From Heterohyrax brucei (Eukaryota > Chordata > Mammalia > Hyracoidea > Procaviidae), in assembly GCA_028571685.1 (NCBI GenBank), contig CM053143.1:141208829-141272828 (forward strand): a DNA stretch of 64,000 nt, read 5' to 3'. The notes under the pieces are model-generated. The model had not been told where the DNA came from, searched no databases, and worked only from the letters and a program-made list of their open reading frames with translations. Positions 44,700 through 55,771 of the stretch are shown here, in pieces. Numbering within the stretch: the stretch's first letter is position 1; each line of letters starts with the position of its first letter. The position numbers were made by a program, and so were the translations under genes.

Positions 44700-45308
44700 T
44701 TGACCAGTTGATGCTGGGTCACTACTGATTCATAGTGACCCATGTGTGTCACAGTGGGACTGGACTCCATTGAGTTTTATTTTTCTGTAGTTACTTATTT
44801 TAATATTTTATTGTGTTGTAAGTGAAAGTTTATAACCCAAGTCAGTTTATCATACAAAAACTTGCACTAGAGTTACACTGCTGTGTAACTCTAGTTGCTC
44901 TCCCCACGCTGTGATGACACAACACACTCCTCTTTTGCACCCTGTATTTCCCTTGTCCATTCAACTAGTTTCTGCCTCCTCTGCCCTCTCATCCACTGCT
45001 GGACAGGAGCTTCCCACTTAGTCACATGTATATACTTAAGCCAAGAGGCACATTTCATCAGTATCATCTTATTGCCTTATAGTTCAATCCAATCTTTGTT
45101 TGAAGAGTTGGTTTTGGGAATGGTTTCAGTTCTGGCCTAACAGAGTCTGGGGGTCATGTCTTCTGGCACTATATAGGGTTTTAAATGCCTGATTTTTCAG
45201 AAGTAGATCAACTAGGACTGTCTTCTGAAGTGTGTCTGCGTGAACTTGAACCTCTAAACTTTTGGTTGGCAGTCAAGTGTATTAAGCATTTGCATCAGCC
45301 AAGGACTT
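44700..45308 (-). mobile_element. AfroSINE, long subfamily, split by an L1
   Basis: Antisense SINE: tail side gttgatgctgggtcactact up to about 44781, then resumption near 45173 (gggttttaaatgcctgattt) and head near gcatcagccaaggact. Confidence 0.82.
44782..45172 (-). mobile_element. L1 3' end inside a SINE
   Basis: Antisense L1 3'UTR with attttattgtgttgtaagtg near its left, gcctcctctgccctctcatc, and agagttggttttgggaatgg. It is 5'-truncated after about 390 bp. Confidence 0.82.
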
Positions 45309-45955
45309 CTCAGTCTGACCTAGATACATGATTATCTCTCCATGATCAATGTCCCCAGGGCTAAGGATTTTCAGACACCTAATTTCTAACTGTAATCCAA
45401 CGTTTCTTTCAGGTGTTCAGCAGAAGATTTAGTGATGCATTTGAAAGCCGAAAGATTTATTGGCCTTATCAGATTTACTAAAAAAACACTCATATACGAA
45501 ATGGTTATCACAAACGGTGACTTTCTCAAGGTATAAAAATAAATCCTGCAAAATCTGAGGATGAGGATAGTGGAGGTTTATAGAAATGTGTTAGAAAAGA
45601 CACTTTTTCCTAGCTTTATGATTTTGTCTGAAATTTTTCTTTTGGAACAGTTTTAATAACAAACATTCTTCATGGCTGTAAAATTACTTGATTTCATGGT
45701 GATTATACAACTCCCCTTTTAAGTCTTGAAGCTCAATGCAAGTAGATTATTTGCCCCAGGCCCTACAGAATGAAAACACTAAAACTAATCAAAAGTTTCA
45801 TGTTGCTAGAAGCCTAAGCTCTCATGCTAGACATTAGATCCAAATAGTTTGAGTTCAGAGGACTTGCGATTGACTGAGTAATTCATTTATTTATTTGAAA
45901 AACATGTGTGAGCTTCCAAGACAGCCACCTTAACTCCTATTGTCCAACTCTTGTA
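45309..45955. other. Unassigned sequence
   Basis: Nothing recognised. Confidence 0.35.
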
Positions 45956-45960
45956 TACTT

Positions 45961-47107
45961 TCTTTTTTTTTTTTTTTTTTAATATGACTGAGTGAAAATG
46001 TACATTCCTGTATAAATTTACATGCCCACCTATATGCAGCTTCCACTGTTCTCCCTGTCCGGTGACAGCACACTATTCCTCTCTGCTCCATACACGTCTC
46101 ATCCTCCTCTCCACCCACTCTCCTTCCTCCAACCAGAGGTCAGCAGGATGATATCCCATAGATGTATAGAGCCATAAAGTGCATCCAATATATGGTCACT
46201 CTGCATCGCCAAGTCCAATCCATTGGTGTCCGAAGAGTGGACCTTCCTTATGATTTATGGGCAAGGGCAGCATAAAGGCCAGGAGCCACGCTCCCAGGGG
46301 AACCCTGAAACCACTGGACCATCAATTGAGGTCTTTTAGTGGAGATCTCAGGATGTACCCCTTTTTATTCTTGTGTTGCCAGTGAGACTCAACTTAGTGA
46401 GCTCCATCATGGCTACCCCTGGTGGTGGCCGCGCACCATCCGGTTCTTCTGGTCCCAAGTCGATGTAGACACCCACTCATGTGGGTCTCTCTATCTTCTG
46501 GGTTCTCTTTCCCTCATGTTGTTTTGGTCCTCGGTGGGCATCCGTTCCTGCTGAGGTGGGACCATTTGTTGTGCCCTAGGATGGCAGCTTGGCAGCTTTT
46601 AAGACCCCAGATGACACTCACCAATGTGGGGTGCAGAGAGCTCTCTTAGCAAAACGCTAGTTGTGCCAGTTGGCCTCAATTTTGCCCAAAAGCATGGCCC
46701 CCTGCCCCCTGCCCCAGCTACTCTGTCCTTGCAATATTGGGTTAAGATGGAAGGAGTACTAAAGTTATGTTGAAGTCCACTTAATATTATTCTTGTTTCT
46801 AATGTGTGCAATCACCGATTTCACCCAATCAGCTTTCTAGCAACTATCTAATTTCAACCCTCCCCCCACCTCGCCCTCCCTTCCTCTCCTCCCTTGCAGC
46901 TGTCAAAGAGTCTTTTCTTCTATACACAAGTCTGTTTTTGAGATCTTATCGTACAGGTCTCATACAATATTTGTCCTTTTGTCGCTGAGTACTTTCACTC
47001 AACATAATGTCTTCCAGTTGAAACCAGGTTAGGAGATGTTTCCTGGAATCATCATTATTCTTTATCATTGCATAGTGCTCCACTGAGTATATGTACCACA
47101 GTTTACC
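45961..47107 (-). mobile_element. L1, 5'-truncated, with poly(A) tail
   Basis: The longest L1 in the window. Antisense: T-run (45963-45980), the full 3'UTR (catgcccacctatatgcagc, gatgatatcccatagatgta, cgcaccatccggttcttctg), then the ORF2 end near 47000-47107 (tgcatagtgctccactgagt). The first 170 bp match the short L1 tails at 22997 and 55784, showing one active subfamily. Confidence 0.9.
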
Positions 47108-47520
47108 TTCCCTTCTAATGACTCATGCTGACCTGGGTAAACAAGAGGACATTGCAGAAATGACAGGATATGACTTACAAGGCTAGGTCATAAGACATAT
47201 TATGGCTTCCAACTTGCTTTCTTGGGTCACTTGCTGCGGGAGAAGCCACCTCCTGTTTTCAGCAGCCCCTTGGAAAGATCCAAGAGGCAAGAAACAGAGG
47301 CCTCATGCCAACAGCCTGCACCAACCTGTAAGCCACATAATTTGTGCCAGTTTGTGATTCTTCCAGGCCCATTCAAGTCTTCACGTGACTGCAGGCCCAG
47401 CAAATACCTTGACCACAACCTCACGAAAGACTCAAATCTGGAACATTCATGTATTCTGCTCCTGAAATCCTGACTCAGAAACTATGAGATAGTAAATGTT
47501 TATTGAATTAACAGCCACAA
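47108..47520 (+). mobile_element. MLT1-type LTR
   Basis: Sense MLT1 with catgctgacctgggtaaaca-type start, caacagcctgcaccaacctg, cttcacgtgactgcaggccc, cttgaccacaacctcacgaa, and gagatagtaaatgtttattg near the end. Confidence 0.8.
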
Positions 47521-47905
47521 CATTTAGAAATGATATTTACTTAGTAATTAGTCATTGGTATTAGTCCAGGCGATTGATAGCTGAAAGAAGAGAGCTGGTA
47601 CAACAAAAATCTGAAATCTGAATGTGGCTGCATGTGATGGGCAAAGGACTTTGGGAAGAATTAGTGGAAGCCTAAAGAATATTAGAGACATGGGAAGGCA
47701 AGCTCCACTGACACTGGGTTGTAACTTTAAAACTTCAGAGGGAATTTTCTGGACCAGAGGCAGCTTCTTTCATGAGCTCCTTGTTGGTATGGGAAAAAAC
47801 TTGTCAAGGTAATTTCCAAAAGGGTTTGCAAAATGAATGACATCTAGGTACTGGGAGCAGTATAAAGCCAAAAGTCATCTTTGACCTTTTCATGTGCTCA
47901 TTCAT
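47521..47905. other. Unassigned sequence
   Basis: Nothing recognised. Confidence 0.35.
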
Positions 47906-48060
47906 TTAGGCAACATCTGTCTTGTTTCAGGAAACTATTTTAGGCACTGGAGCTAGAATAGCAAACAAGCCAGATACAGGCCCAGCACTCATGGAGTGTG
48001 TGCTCTAGTGGGAGGAGATAAGAATAAATAAATGAATGGATGAGGCAATCTTCCAGAGGG
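47906..48060 (-). mobile_element. L2 fragment
   Basis: Antisense L2: ttttaggcactggagctaga, gcaaacaagccagatacagg, and catggagtgtgtgctctagt, the typical 3' region. Confidence 0.75.
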
Positions 48061-48171
48061 CAATATAAATACACTGAAGAAACTGATCTTCTATGAGAAG
48101 TTCAACCTTGATCAGCAGTTTACTTTTGATTCTTGATGACCCATAAATTCACACAGTTACAGCTTCTATTA

Positions 48172-48710
48172 TTAGGTGCTGTTAAGTCAGTTCCAACTCA
48201 CAGTACAACAGAATAAAACACCACCTGGGCCTGGGCCATCCTCCTAATCATTGTACTTGGGTCTGTCATTGCAGCACTGTGTCAGTCTGTCTCACTGAGG
48301 GACTTGCTTTTTGTCGGCCCTCAACTTTACCAAGCATGAGGCCCTTCTCCAGTTCCTTCTGACAACACGTCCAAAACAGATGAGATGAAGTCTTGCACTC
48401 TTTCTTTCACAGGAGCATTCTGGCTGTACTTCTTCCAAGATAGATTTGTTCATTCTTTTGGCAGTCTGTAATGTATTTGATATTGTTCAACAGCATCATA
48501 ATTCAAAAGAGTCAAGTCTTCTTCAGTTCTCCTTATTCATTGTCCAATTTTCATATGCATTTGAGGAAACTGAAGATAACATGTCTTGGGTCAGATGTAC
48601 CTTAGTTCTCAAAGTGATATTTTTGCTTTTTAATACTTCAAAGAAGTCTTACAGCAGGTTTTCCCAATGCAGTATGCCTTCTAGATCTCTAAGAATTCTG
48701 GCTGTGTTGT
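48172..48710 (-). mobile_element. RTE LINE, 3' end
   Basis: Antisense RTE from attaggtgctgttaagtcag through the 3'UTR and C-terminal coding region to about 48710. A 100-codon sense-strand frame across it is a shadow. Confidence 0.87.
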
Positions 48711-48782
48711 GCTTTTTTGTCTTGCAATGCTTTACCAATAGGCCATGAATGAAAACACTGGCAATGTAAACTGGGGTACCCC

Positions 48783-48948
48783 CAAAATCAAACCCATTGC
48801 CATTGACTCAATTCTGACTCATAGCAACCCTAAAGGATAGCACAGAACTGCCCTCATAGGGTTCCTAAGGAGCAGCTGGTGGATTTGAACAGCCCACCTT
48901 CTGGTTAGCAGCTAAGATTTTAACCACTGCACCACCAGAAGATTTCCT
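48783..48948 (-). mobile_element. AfroSINE, short subfamily
   Basis: Antisense copy from aaaatcaaacccattgccat to ccaccagaagatttcc. Confidence 0.9.
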
Positions 48949-49156
48949 GTATTAGTTGGTTCTTACATGAGAGGTACTCCCTCAAACCCAGATAGAAAAT
49001 TAGGTCCCAGGACATGCAGCAAATGGACAGGAATAAAGGCGGAGTCACCTGAATAATTCTCCAAGCAGTCTATTGTGCTAAACCCAATGATTATTTCAGA
49101 GGCTACCTCAATTAAAGAAATTACAGTGTACTGATTTCCTGTCTCTTTACACTTTA

Positions 49157-49319
49157 TGGAAACCCTGATGGCATAGTAATTAAATGCTACATCTGCTAAC
49201 CAAAAAGGTCAGGAGTTCAAACCTGCCAAGAGCTCCTTGGAAACTCTATGGGGCAGTTCTACTGTCCTATAGGGTCATTATGAGTCAGAATCATCTCTAC
49301 AGCAGTGGGTTTGGTTTTC
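49157..49319 (+). mobile_element. AfroSINE, short subfamily
   Basis: Sense copy with head atggaaaccctgatggcata and tail cagcagtgggtttggttttc. Confidence 0.92.
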
Positions 49320-49424
49320 TTATTTTTTGTACCTTACATTTTAAGTTGCTTCTCACATATTTGAATGTCTCTTACATGCATGGCACCTTATATTTAGCTT
49401 GAGGTTGTTTCTTGCTGATAGTTG

Positions 49425-50397
49425 CAGATGTATTGGCTCTAACTCATGGAGACGTCATATACAACGGGACAAAATGTTGCCCAGTCCTGCACCATCTTCA
49501 CGACCATTGGTGTACTGGAGTGTATTGTTACAACTACTGTGTAGTCTGAGTGCCTTTCAATGTAGGGAGCCCATCTTCCAGCAGTGCATCAGACAATATT
49601 CTGTTATGATCCACAGGGATTTCTTTTATTCAATTGTACTTTAAATGAAGGTTAACAGAGCAAATTAGTTTCTCATAAAATGATGAATTCACCTGTTGTT
49701 TTTGACATTGGCTGCCAACTTCATGACATGCCAACACTCCCTCCTTGTTTTGACTTGGGTTTCCAGCTTTCTGGTCCTCTCCTGCCTTCTTATCCTTGCC
49801 CCTGAGCTGGTGGGCCCATTTAGTCTTGTTTTGTCTTATGAGCCTGCCTGACCTCTGGCTGAAGGGTAACCCTCAGGAATGACTTCAGGACTGAGTGACA
49901 AGGGTTTCCAGGGGCCACGGCCATATTCTTGGGATTTCTCCATACTCTGTAAAACCAATGAGTCTTATTTTCTTATCGATTGATTGATGGGTGAGTTAGA
50001 ATTTTGCTCTACATTTTTCTTCAGCTCTGTCTGGGACCCTCTACTGTGATTCCTGTCAGAGCCATCTGTGGTGATAGCTGGGCACCATCTAGTTGTACTG
50101 GACTCAGTTTGGTTCAGGCTGTGGTCCATTAGTCCTTTAAACTAATCTTACCTTTATTTCTTTGACTTTCTTCATTCTCCTTTGCTCCAGATGGGATAGG
50201 TCCAGTTGAGTATCTTAGGTGGTCACTCACAAGCTCTTAAGTCTCCAGACCATCCAAAGGACTTCCTTGACTTATATTTGGAAGTAGTTTGCCAGGCCTT
50301 TCTTCCTAGTCGGTCAGAGTCTGACAGCTCTGGTAGTGGTACTACACAAGCCACCACTGTATGGCAAACTGACAGATGGGTGGCAGATTTAGCTTGA
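49425..50397 (-). mobile_element. RTE-bodied SINE (tRNA-Gly type) split by an L1
   Basis: Antisense. Left part (49425-49625) has the RTE-like tail (gggacaaaatgttgcccagt) and gacaatattctgttatgatc; right part (50263-50397) has gccaggcctttcttcctagt and caaactgacagatgggtggc, the body next to the tRNA-like head. The head itself is not visible. Confidence 0.72.
49626..50262 (-). mobile_element. L1 3'UTR inside a SINE
   Basis: Antisense L1 3'UTR: caattgtactttaaatgaag near its left edge, ctcctgccttcttatccttg, tgtactggactcagtttgg, and cttaagtctccagaccatcc at the right edge. The edges (agggatttct and aaggacttcc) may be a degraded target duplication. Confidence 0.82.
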
Positions 50398-51081
50398 TAC
50401 AAGCTGAAATGATTCCCTGGGACAAAATAGATACTCAAAAATTCAGCTGCTTCTGACTACTCCGCACTGAGGAGCTTGCTGTGGTGTGGGTCAGGCTGAT
50501 TAAAAGTAGAAGAAAAAGCAGAGTTCTCTTGCATACCAGGCACACCCTGCTTAGCAGATTGAATTCACACTGCGTGATGGCTCCTTCCTGGGATTGGCCC
50601 ATGCATGCATGGATGGAGAGCTATTTCTTTTCTGCTTGAACCTCTTTATACAATTTAAAGAGTCCTACTCCCTTCCCCCCTGATGTTGACTGCTTATCAG
50701 TTAATTTATTTTGATACAGAGCTATTTGGAGTATGGTAGACAATTTGTAGGAACTAAATAAAGGGAAACTTCATGAAAATGGGCAAATGAAGAAGATCTT
50801 TTAGAGTTAACGTTATATCTTAAAAGGTATCATATTACTTACATGAGTAGTTAGGACTCTTAAAGGTAGCATGACATCAACTCACACTCTCTAAACCAAA
50901 GATAACAACAGACAAAATGTGAGGGGAGACTCAATGGACGCCTCACTGAACTCAAGGAGGAGATGAAGGCCAATCAACCTTGAGGAAGGTGTAGACCCCA
51001 GCTATGGAATTAGCAAGATTTGGCTCTCAACTCTCATTTCCCCATGTCAACATTCAGAATTTGCAGAGAGAAAATCATCAC
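50398..51081. other. Unassigned sequence
   Basis: Nothing recognised. Confidence 0.35.
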
Positions 51082-51277
51082 CAAAGCAAATCCAAACCCA
51101 TTGCCTTGGAGTTGATTCCAACTCATATTGACCCTATCGGACAGACTAGAACAGCCCATAGGGTTTTTGAGGATTGGAATCTTTCCGGAAGTAGCCTACC
51201 ACATCTTTCTCCTGCAGAGTGGCTGACCTTTTTCTGTTAGCAGGCAAACACTTCATCACCGTGCCACCAAGTCTCCT
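51082..51277 (-). mobile_element. AfroSINE, long subfamily
   Basis: Antisense copy: aatccaaacccattgccttg, central block tccggaagtagcctaccaca, head end gtgccaccaagtctcc. Confidence 0.88.
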
Positions 51278-51409
51278 TGAAAATCATCACACGGACTGGC
51301 CTGATGGGTTATGTGCCGGGCTCCTCTGCTTTCTCATGAGGGGTGGGACCCCCTCTCTTCCTGCCATCAAGAAATGGTAAGGTGGGATCCATTGAGGTTC
51401 TTCTCTGAG

Positions 51410-52075
51410 CATTCCAGATCCTTTGATCTACTTTCCATTTCATTTTCAAGCATTAACTGCCCACTCTTCCTTCCCCCCAGCCCCTGATAACCTCTAATCT
51501 ACTTACTTCTTTGTGTGTTTGCCTATTTTAGATATTTCATAAAACCCTGGTGACATAGTTGTTAAGTGCATGATGTCTTAGAAGACTGACTTTATTTTAG
51601 AGAAGTTGTATAGCTTAGCGGTATACAGCTTAAGCCCTGAAGTCAAATAGTGTGCTAACCAACAGGTCAGCAGTTCAAATCCATCAGTCACTCCTTGGAC
51701 TCTCTATGAGGAAGTTCTACTCTGACCTATAGGGGCCCTATGAATTGGAACCTCTTTGATGACAGTGGGTTTTTAAAAAATATTTCATATAAAGGGGATT
51801 ATATAATATTTCTATTTTTTATTTTACTTCGATATTTTCAAGGTTCATCTTTGCAATAGCTTGTCTTTATGGCTGGTAATATTCTATTGTATATGCCAAG
51901 CCAAGTGTTTTTAATCCACTTATCTGTTGATGAATCGGGTATTGTTTCTGCATTTGTTTGCTGTGAATAGTGCAGAAAGAAGCACTGGTTTACAGATATC
52001 TGCTTGAGTCTTTGTTTTCAAAGCTTTGGGGTATATACCTGGGAATGGAATTGCTGATCGCTCCCCTCCATTTGT
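51410..52075 (-). mobile_element. Old L1 3' end split by a SINE
   Basis: Antisense L1: ccccagcccctgataacctc, then beyond the SINE catataaaggggattatata, gctggtaatattctattgta, and atacctgggaatggaattgc, the complement of the ORF2 end and 3'UTR. Confidence 0.8.
51541..51779 (+). mobile_element. AfroSINE with an 80-bp patch in its head
   Basis: Sense SINE flanked by atatttcat (51532-51540 and 51780-51788). Between gttaagtgca and tgctaaccaa, where a few bases are expected, about 80 bp are inserted. That patch resembles 52372-52441 nearby. Confidence 0.9.
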
Positions 52076-52371
52076 ATTTTAATCCAAAGCGGTCCAGAAT
52101 GACCCTTCTTCCTTCCTCTTCCTCACTGGCTCCCCAGCTCTTTTTCTGCTAGGGCAGAGCCTCTGGTGACCAAAGGCAGTCTTAGGAGTCAAGGTGGGGC
52201 TCAAGCACCAGAAAATCTGTAGCTTTCTTTGCCCTTTCCTGATCCCCTGCTGGTCTACTCAGATCATCAGCACCATTCCCCTCCAAGGTCTAGTATGTCA
52301 TGTAACCAACGACACTGAAAAATCACACAGCCTTTGGAAAGTGGAATGGTGAACATTTCTTTCCTGTTATC
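52076..52371. other. Unassigned spacer
   Basis: Nothing recognised. Confidence 0.35.
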
Positions 52372-52399
52372 TTGGAAGACTTATTTTATTTTAGAGGAG

Positions 52400-52545
52400 T
52401 TTTACAGCTTAGTAGTTCACAGCTCAAGACCTAGAGTCAAAAAGCACAAGTTCAACCTGCAGTTCTGCCAGTGACTAGCTATGTCATTCTGGTTGGGTAA
52501 GCCTCTTGAGCCCCCTGTACCTATGTTTCCTCAGCTGTAAGTATG
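52400..52545 (+). mobile_element. MIR fragment
   Basis: Sense MIR with agcttagtagttcacagctc, gtgactagctatgtcattct and gtttcctcagctgtaag. Its first 40 bases recur in the patch at 51.6 kb. Confidence 0.8.
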
Positions 52546-52556
52546 AGAGGTGGTGT

Positions 52557-52655
52557 TCGTTGTCAGGTGCTGTTGAGTTGATGCTGACTCACAGTGACCC
52601 TGGACCTTGCATACAACAGAACAAAGCACTGCCTGTGTTTACATCATGGGGTTGT
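52557..52655 (-). mobile_element. RTE LINE 3' tail
   Basis: Antisense tail only: ttgtcaggtgctgttgagtt, then acaacagaacaaagcactgc. About 100 bp. Confidence 0.82.
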
Positions 52656-52669
52656 ATAACTGACCTACT

Positions 52670-52870
52670 CAAGTGTTAGTGCTGGATGACCTAGATTGGC
52701 AATCTAATTCCACCACTTGCCAGCCACGTGACCTTGTCGTGTCTTTTACTGTCTCTGTGTCATAGGTGTTCTCCTCTGCAAATTGAGGATAAATATCTAA
52801 AGCAAAAGTTTCAGAGGACTGTTGGGAAAACTAAATATGATCACACATGCAAGGTACTTAGAGTTTAGAA
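52670..52870 (+). mobile_element. MIR SINE
   Basis: Sense MIR: cacttgccagccacgtgacc, ctcctctgcaaattgaggat, and the 3' part near gcaaggtacttagag. Confidence 0.8.
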
Positions 52871-52872
52871 TA

Positions 52873-53083
52873 AAAACCAAACCTATTTCTGTTGAGTTGA
52901 CTTTGACTCATGGCCACTGCATGTGTGTCAGAGTACGACTGTGTCCCCAGGATTTTCAATGGCTAAGATTTTGGCAGTGGATGTCCGAGCCCTTCTTTCA
53001 AGGCTACTCTGGGTGAACTCAAATCTTCAATCTTTTGATTAGCAATTGAATGTATTAATGGTTTGTACTCCCTGGGGATTCCA
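52873..53083 (-). mobile_element. AfroSINE, long subfamily
   Basis: Antisense, nearly complete: aaaaaccaaacctatttctg to ctccctggggattcc. Its gtgtgtcagagtacgactgt block is typical of the long form. Confidence 0.9.
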
Positions 53084-53106
53084 GAAATCAAAATTACTGT
53101 TATTGT

Positions 53107-53262
53107 AAAGGAGCCCTGGTACCACAGTGGTTAAGAACTCAACACCAAACCCCCAAATTGGCAGCTCGACCCCACCAGCCACTCCTTGGAAACACTATGA
53201 GACAGTCCTTTTCTGTCTCTGAGTTGAAATGGACTTGAGGCCAGTGCTTTCTGTTTTTTTGT
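53107..53262 (+). mobile_element. AfroSINE, short subfamily
   Basis: Sense copy with head gagccctggtaccacagtgg and T-rich 3' end. The middle of the body is shortened. Confidence 0.87.
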
Positions 53263-53580
53263 TTGTATGTTTATTATCGGGATAAGTATTACTTAAACAA
53301 TTATAGGGAGTAGTGGGGAGCAGAGCAAGTAGTCAGTGAATGTTAATCATGATTTTTAGAGCAAAAGACTCAAGTGACTGAGAATGACAAGTATCCTTGT
53401 CACAGGTTCTTTCATTGAAGAGGAATCCATAAACTGAGGGAAATGGCTCCTTTTAGGGCAGATGTTTATTTTATCTCAATGCGGTTTTGATGAAACCAGC
53501 TAGTTTTGCCTCCGGTGCTGCTTACTGTTTAGTGAGAAACCCTCAACCTCAGAGGCCACTGCTAAGACTGCAGGGATACA
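53263..53580. other. Unassigned sequence
   Basis: Nothing recognised. Confidence 0.35.
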
Positions 53581-53790
53581 ACCAAACTGGTTGTTACTGA
53601 ATTCAACTCTAACTCGTGGTAACCCCACATGTGTCAGAGGAGAACGGTGCTCCGTGGGGTTTTCAGTGGCTGATTTTTCAGAAGGAGACCTCCAGGCCTG
53701 TGTTCTGAGGACCTTCCAGATGGACTTGATCTTCAACCTTCCAGTGAACAGCCAAGCGTGTTAATTGTTTGCTGCACCCAGAGATTCCTA
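53581..53790 (-). mobile_element. AfroSINE, long subfamily
   Basis: Antisense: ccaaactggttgttactgaa, gtgctccgtggggttttcag, and head end gctgcacccagagattcct. Confidence 0.9.
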
Positions 53791-54091
53791 GGAGGAAGCG
53801 AGGAAAGCAGCAGGCTCTGGGCCAAGGAGGCTAGGCGCATGGAATAAACCTTGGCTCTGTAACTACATGCCAGGCGACAATCAGAATAAGCTCCACAAAG
53901 TAGTGAAGATGGCAAAGTTTGAAACCCTACCACCCAAAAGGGACACAGCTGAGAGCCTGGTGGTGGGGAGGGGCTGGCAATCAAAGAAGAGTACAACTCC
54001 TTACCCACTCCCGGCTAGTGCCAGGCTGGCTTTGACTGTGCCTCTACTTTGATAGTGAGTTTGAAACTGCTGTTCTTTCAAAGGAGACACA
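53791..54091. other. Unassigned sequence
   Basis: Nothing recognised. Confidence 0.35.
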
Positions 54092-54725
54092 ACCCAAGAA
54101 ACCAAACCCACTGCCATGGAGCCACCCACAGCAACTGTCTTAGTTATCTGGTACTGCTCTAACAGAAACACCACAAGTGGATAGCTTTAACAAAGAGAAA
54201 TTTATTCTGTCACAAAAAGGCAGGCTGGAAGTCTAAATTTAGGGTATCAACTCTAAGCGAAAGCTTTGTCTGTTGGCTTTGGAGGAAGGTTCTTGTCGTC
54301 CCTCTTCCCCATGAACTGGAAGCTTCTGAGATGCAGGAACCTTAGGTCCAAAAGGTACGTGTTACTCACAGCACTGCTGCTTTCTTGAGGGTGCGAGGTC
54401 CCCGAGTCTCTCTGCTAGCTTCTTTCACCTTTCTATCCCAAGAGATTGCCCCAAGACACCAAACAATCTTATAGAGTGAGTCCTGCCCCACCAACACAAC
54501 CACTGCCCATCCTCTCTCATGAACGTCACAGAGGCAGGACTTACAATACGCAGGAACATCACACAATACAGGGACTCATGACCTAACCAAACTGTTACAC
54601 ACATTTTGGGGAACACAATTCAATCCATGACAGCAAGCTTATAGGACAGAGTAGAACTGTCCCATGCGGTCTCCAGGGAGTGGCTTTGTGGATTCTGCCC
54701 ATATCCACGTTAGTGCCTGGCTGAA
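54092..54725 (-). mobile_element. AfroSINE split by an LTR
   Basis: Antisense SINE tail side (aagaaaccaaacccactgcc) to 54135, then body from 54633 (ataggacagagtagaactgt) with a degraded head to about 54725. Confidence 0.87.
54136..54632 (-). mobile_element. Solo MaLR-like LTR
   Basis: A 497-bp antisense LTR bounded by tgtcttagttatctgg and caattcaatccatgaca, flanked by gcaac (54131-54135) and gcaag (54633-54637), a 4/5 match to a 5-bp target duplication. Same family as the copy at 5557. Confidence 0.9.
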
Positions 54726-54932
54726 GAAGAATAAAGAGGCAATTACCGTGTGTCCTGGAGCTTATCTGAGGAAGGGAAGTGCAGTTAAAAGTAGGTTTTT
54801 TGAAACAGGAAGCTTCTTGATGAAAATTTATCAGCTCATTATATTTTCTTTGTCTAACACGTTTCTTCAGAGAGTTCTAAGTGAGCATAGATGTCTTTGC
54901 AGGGTGTTCTGAAGAATTTTCAAGACCGTAAA
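54726..54932. other. Unassigned spacer
   Basis: Nothing recognised. Confidence 0.35.
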
Positions 54933-55086
54933 AAACCAAGCCCATTGCTATCGAGTTGATTCTGACTCAGTGACCCTACAGGACAGAGTAGAACTGCCCT
55001 GTAGAGTTGCCAAGGGGCACCTGATGGACTCAAACTGCTGAGCTTTTGGTCTACAGCTATAGCATTCAACCACTATGAGGTTTCCA
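54933..55086 (-). mobile_element. AfroSINE, short subfamily
   Basis: Antisense copy: aaaaaccaagcccattgcta to caaccactatgaggtttcc, with a small head deletion. Confidence 0.9.
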
Positions 55087-55119
55087 AGAATTTATAATAA
55101 CATTCTGAATAGAGCTATA

Positions 55120-55281
55120 AATCCTAGTGGCACGGTGGTTAAGTGCTACGTCTGCTAACCACAAGGTTGGCAGTTCAGATCCATGAGGCACTCCTTAGAA
55201 ACTCTATTTGGCAGTTCTACTCTGTCCTATAAGGCTGCCATATGTTGAAATTGACTGAATGGTGGCAGGTTTGGTTTTTTT
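55120..55281 (+). mobile_element. AfroSINE with long target duplication
   Basis: Sense full-length copy. Flanks form a 19-bp duplication with three mismatches (cattctgaatagagctata at 55101-55119, cattttgaataaagccata at 55282-55300), so the insertion is old. Confidence 0.92.
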
Positions 55282-55391
55282 CATTTTGAATAAAGCCATA
55301 GTTCAGCTCCACACAAGGTAACACAGCAGCCACTAGCTGCAAGGAGCTACTGAGCAGTAGATGTGTGAGTATTCTGAATTGAGTTGTGCTT

Positions 55392-55634
55392 CCTGGGTGG
55401 TACAAATGATTAAGTCTTGGTTGCTAAGCAAAAGTCCATTCAGAGGTGACTTGGAAGAAAGATCTGGTGAGCTACCGTATTTTTACACGAATGAGTAAGT
55501 TTAGAAGGCATGAGTTACTGGACTACAAACACTGTACTTCTGAAAACCTGCCATGAAGACCCTATAGACCACAGTTCTATTCTGACACACATGGCATTAC
55601 CATGGGTTGGAACTGGCTGGACAGCAGCCGGTTT
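55392..55634 (+). mobile_element. AfroSINE, long subfamily, with an insertion
   Basis: Sense head (cttcctgggtggtacaaatg) and tail (gggttggaactggctggaca) enclose a body with about 60 bp of extra sequence around 55475-55535 (accgtatttttacacgaatg). Confidence 0.8.
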
Positions 55635-55771
55635 GTAAGTGTTAAGTACACAGGAGATTTCAGAGATTTAGAATCCCCTGAAGTGCGAAACAGCTCATTA
55701 ATGATTTTTATATTGATTACATATTGGAAAGATAATTTCTTTTTGCTAGATGGGTTAAATGTTATTAAAAT

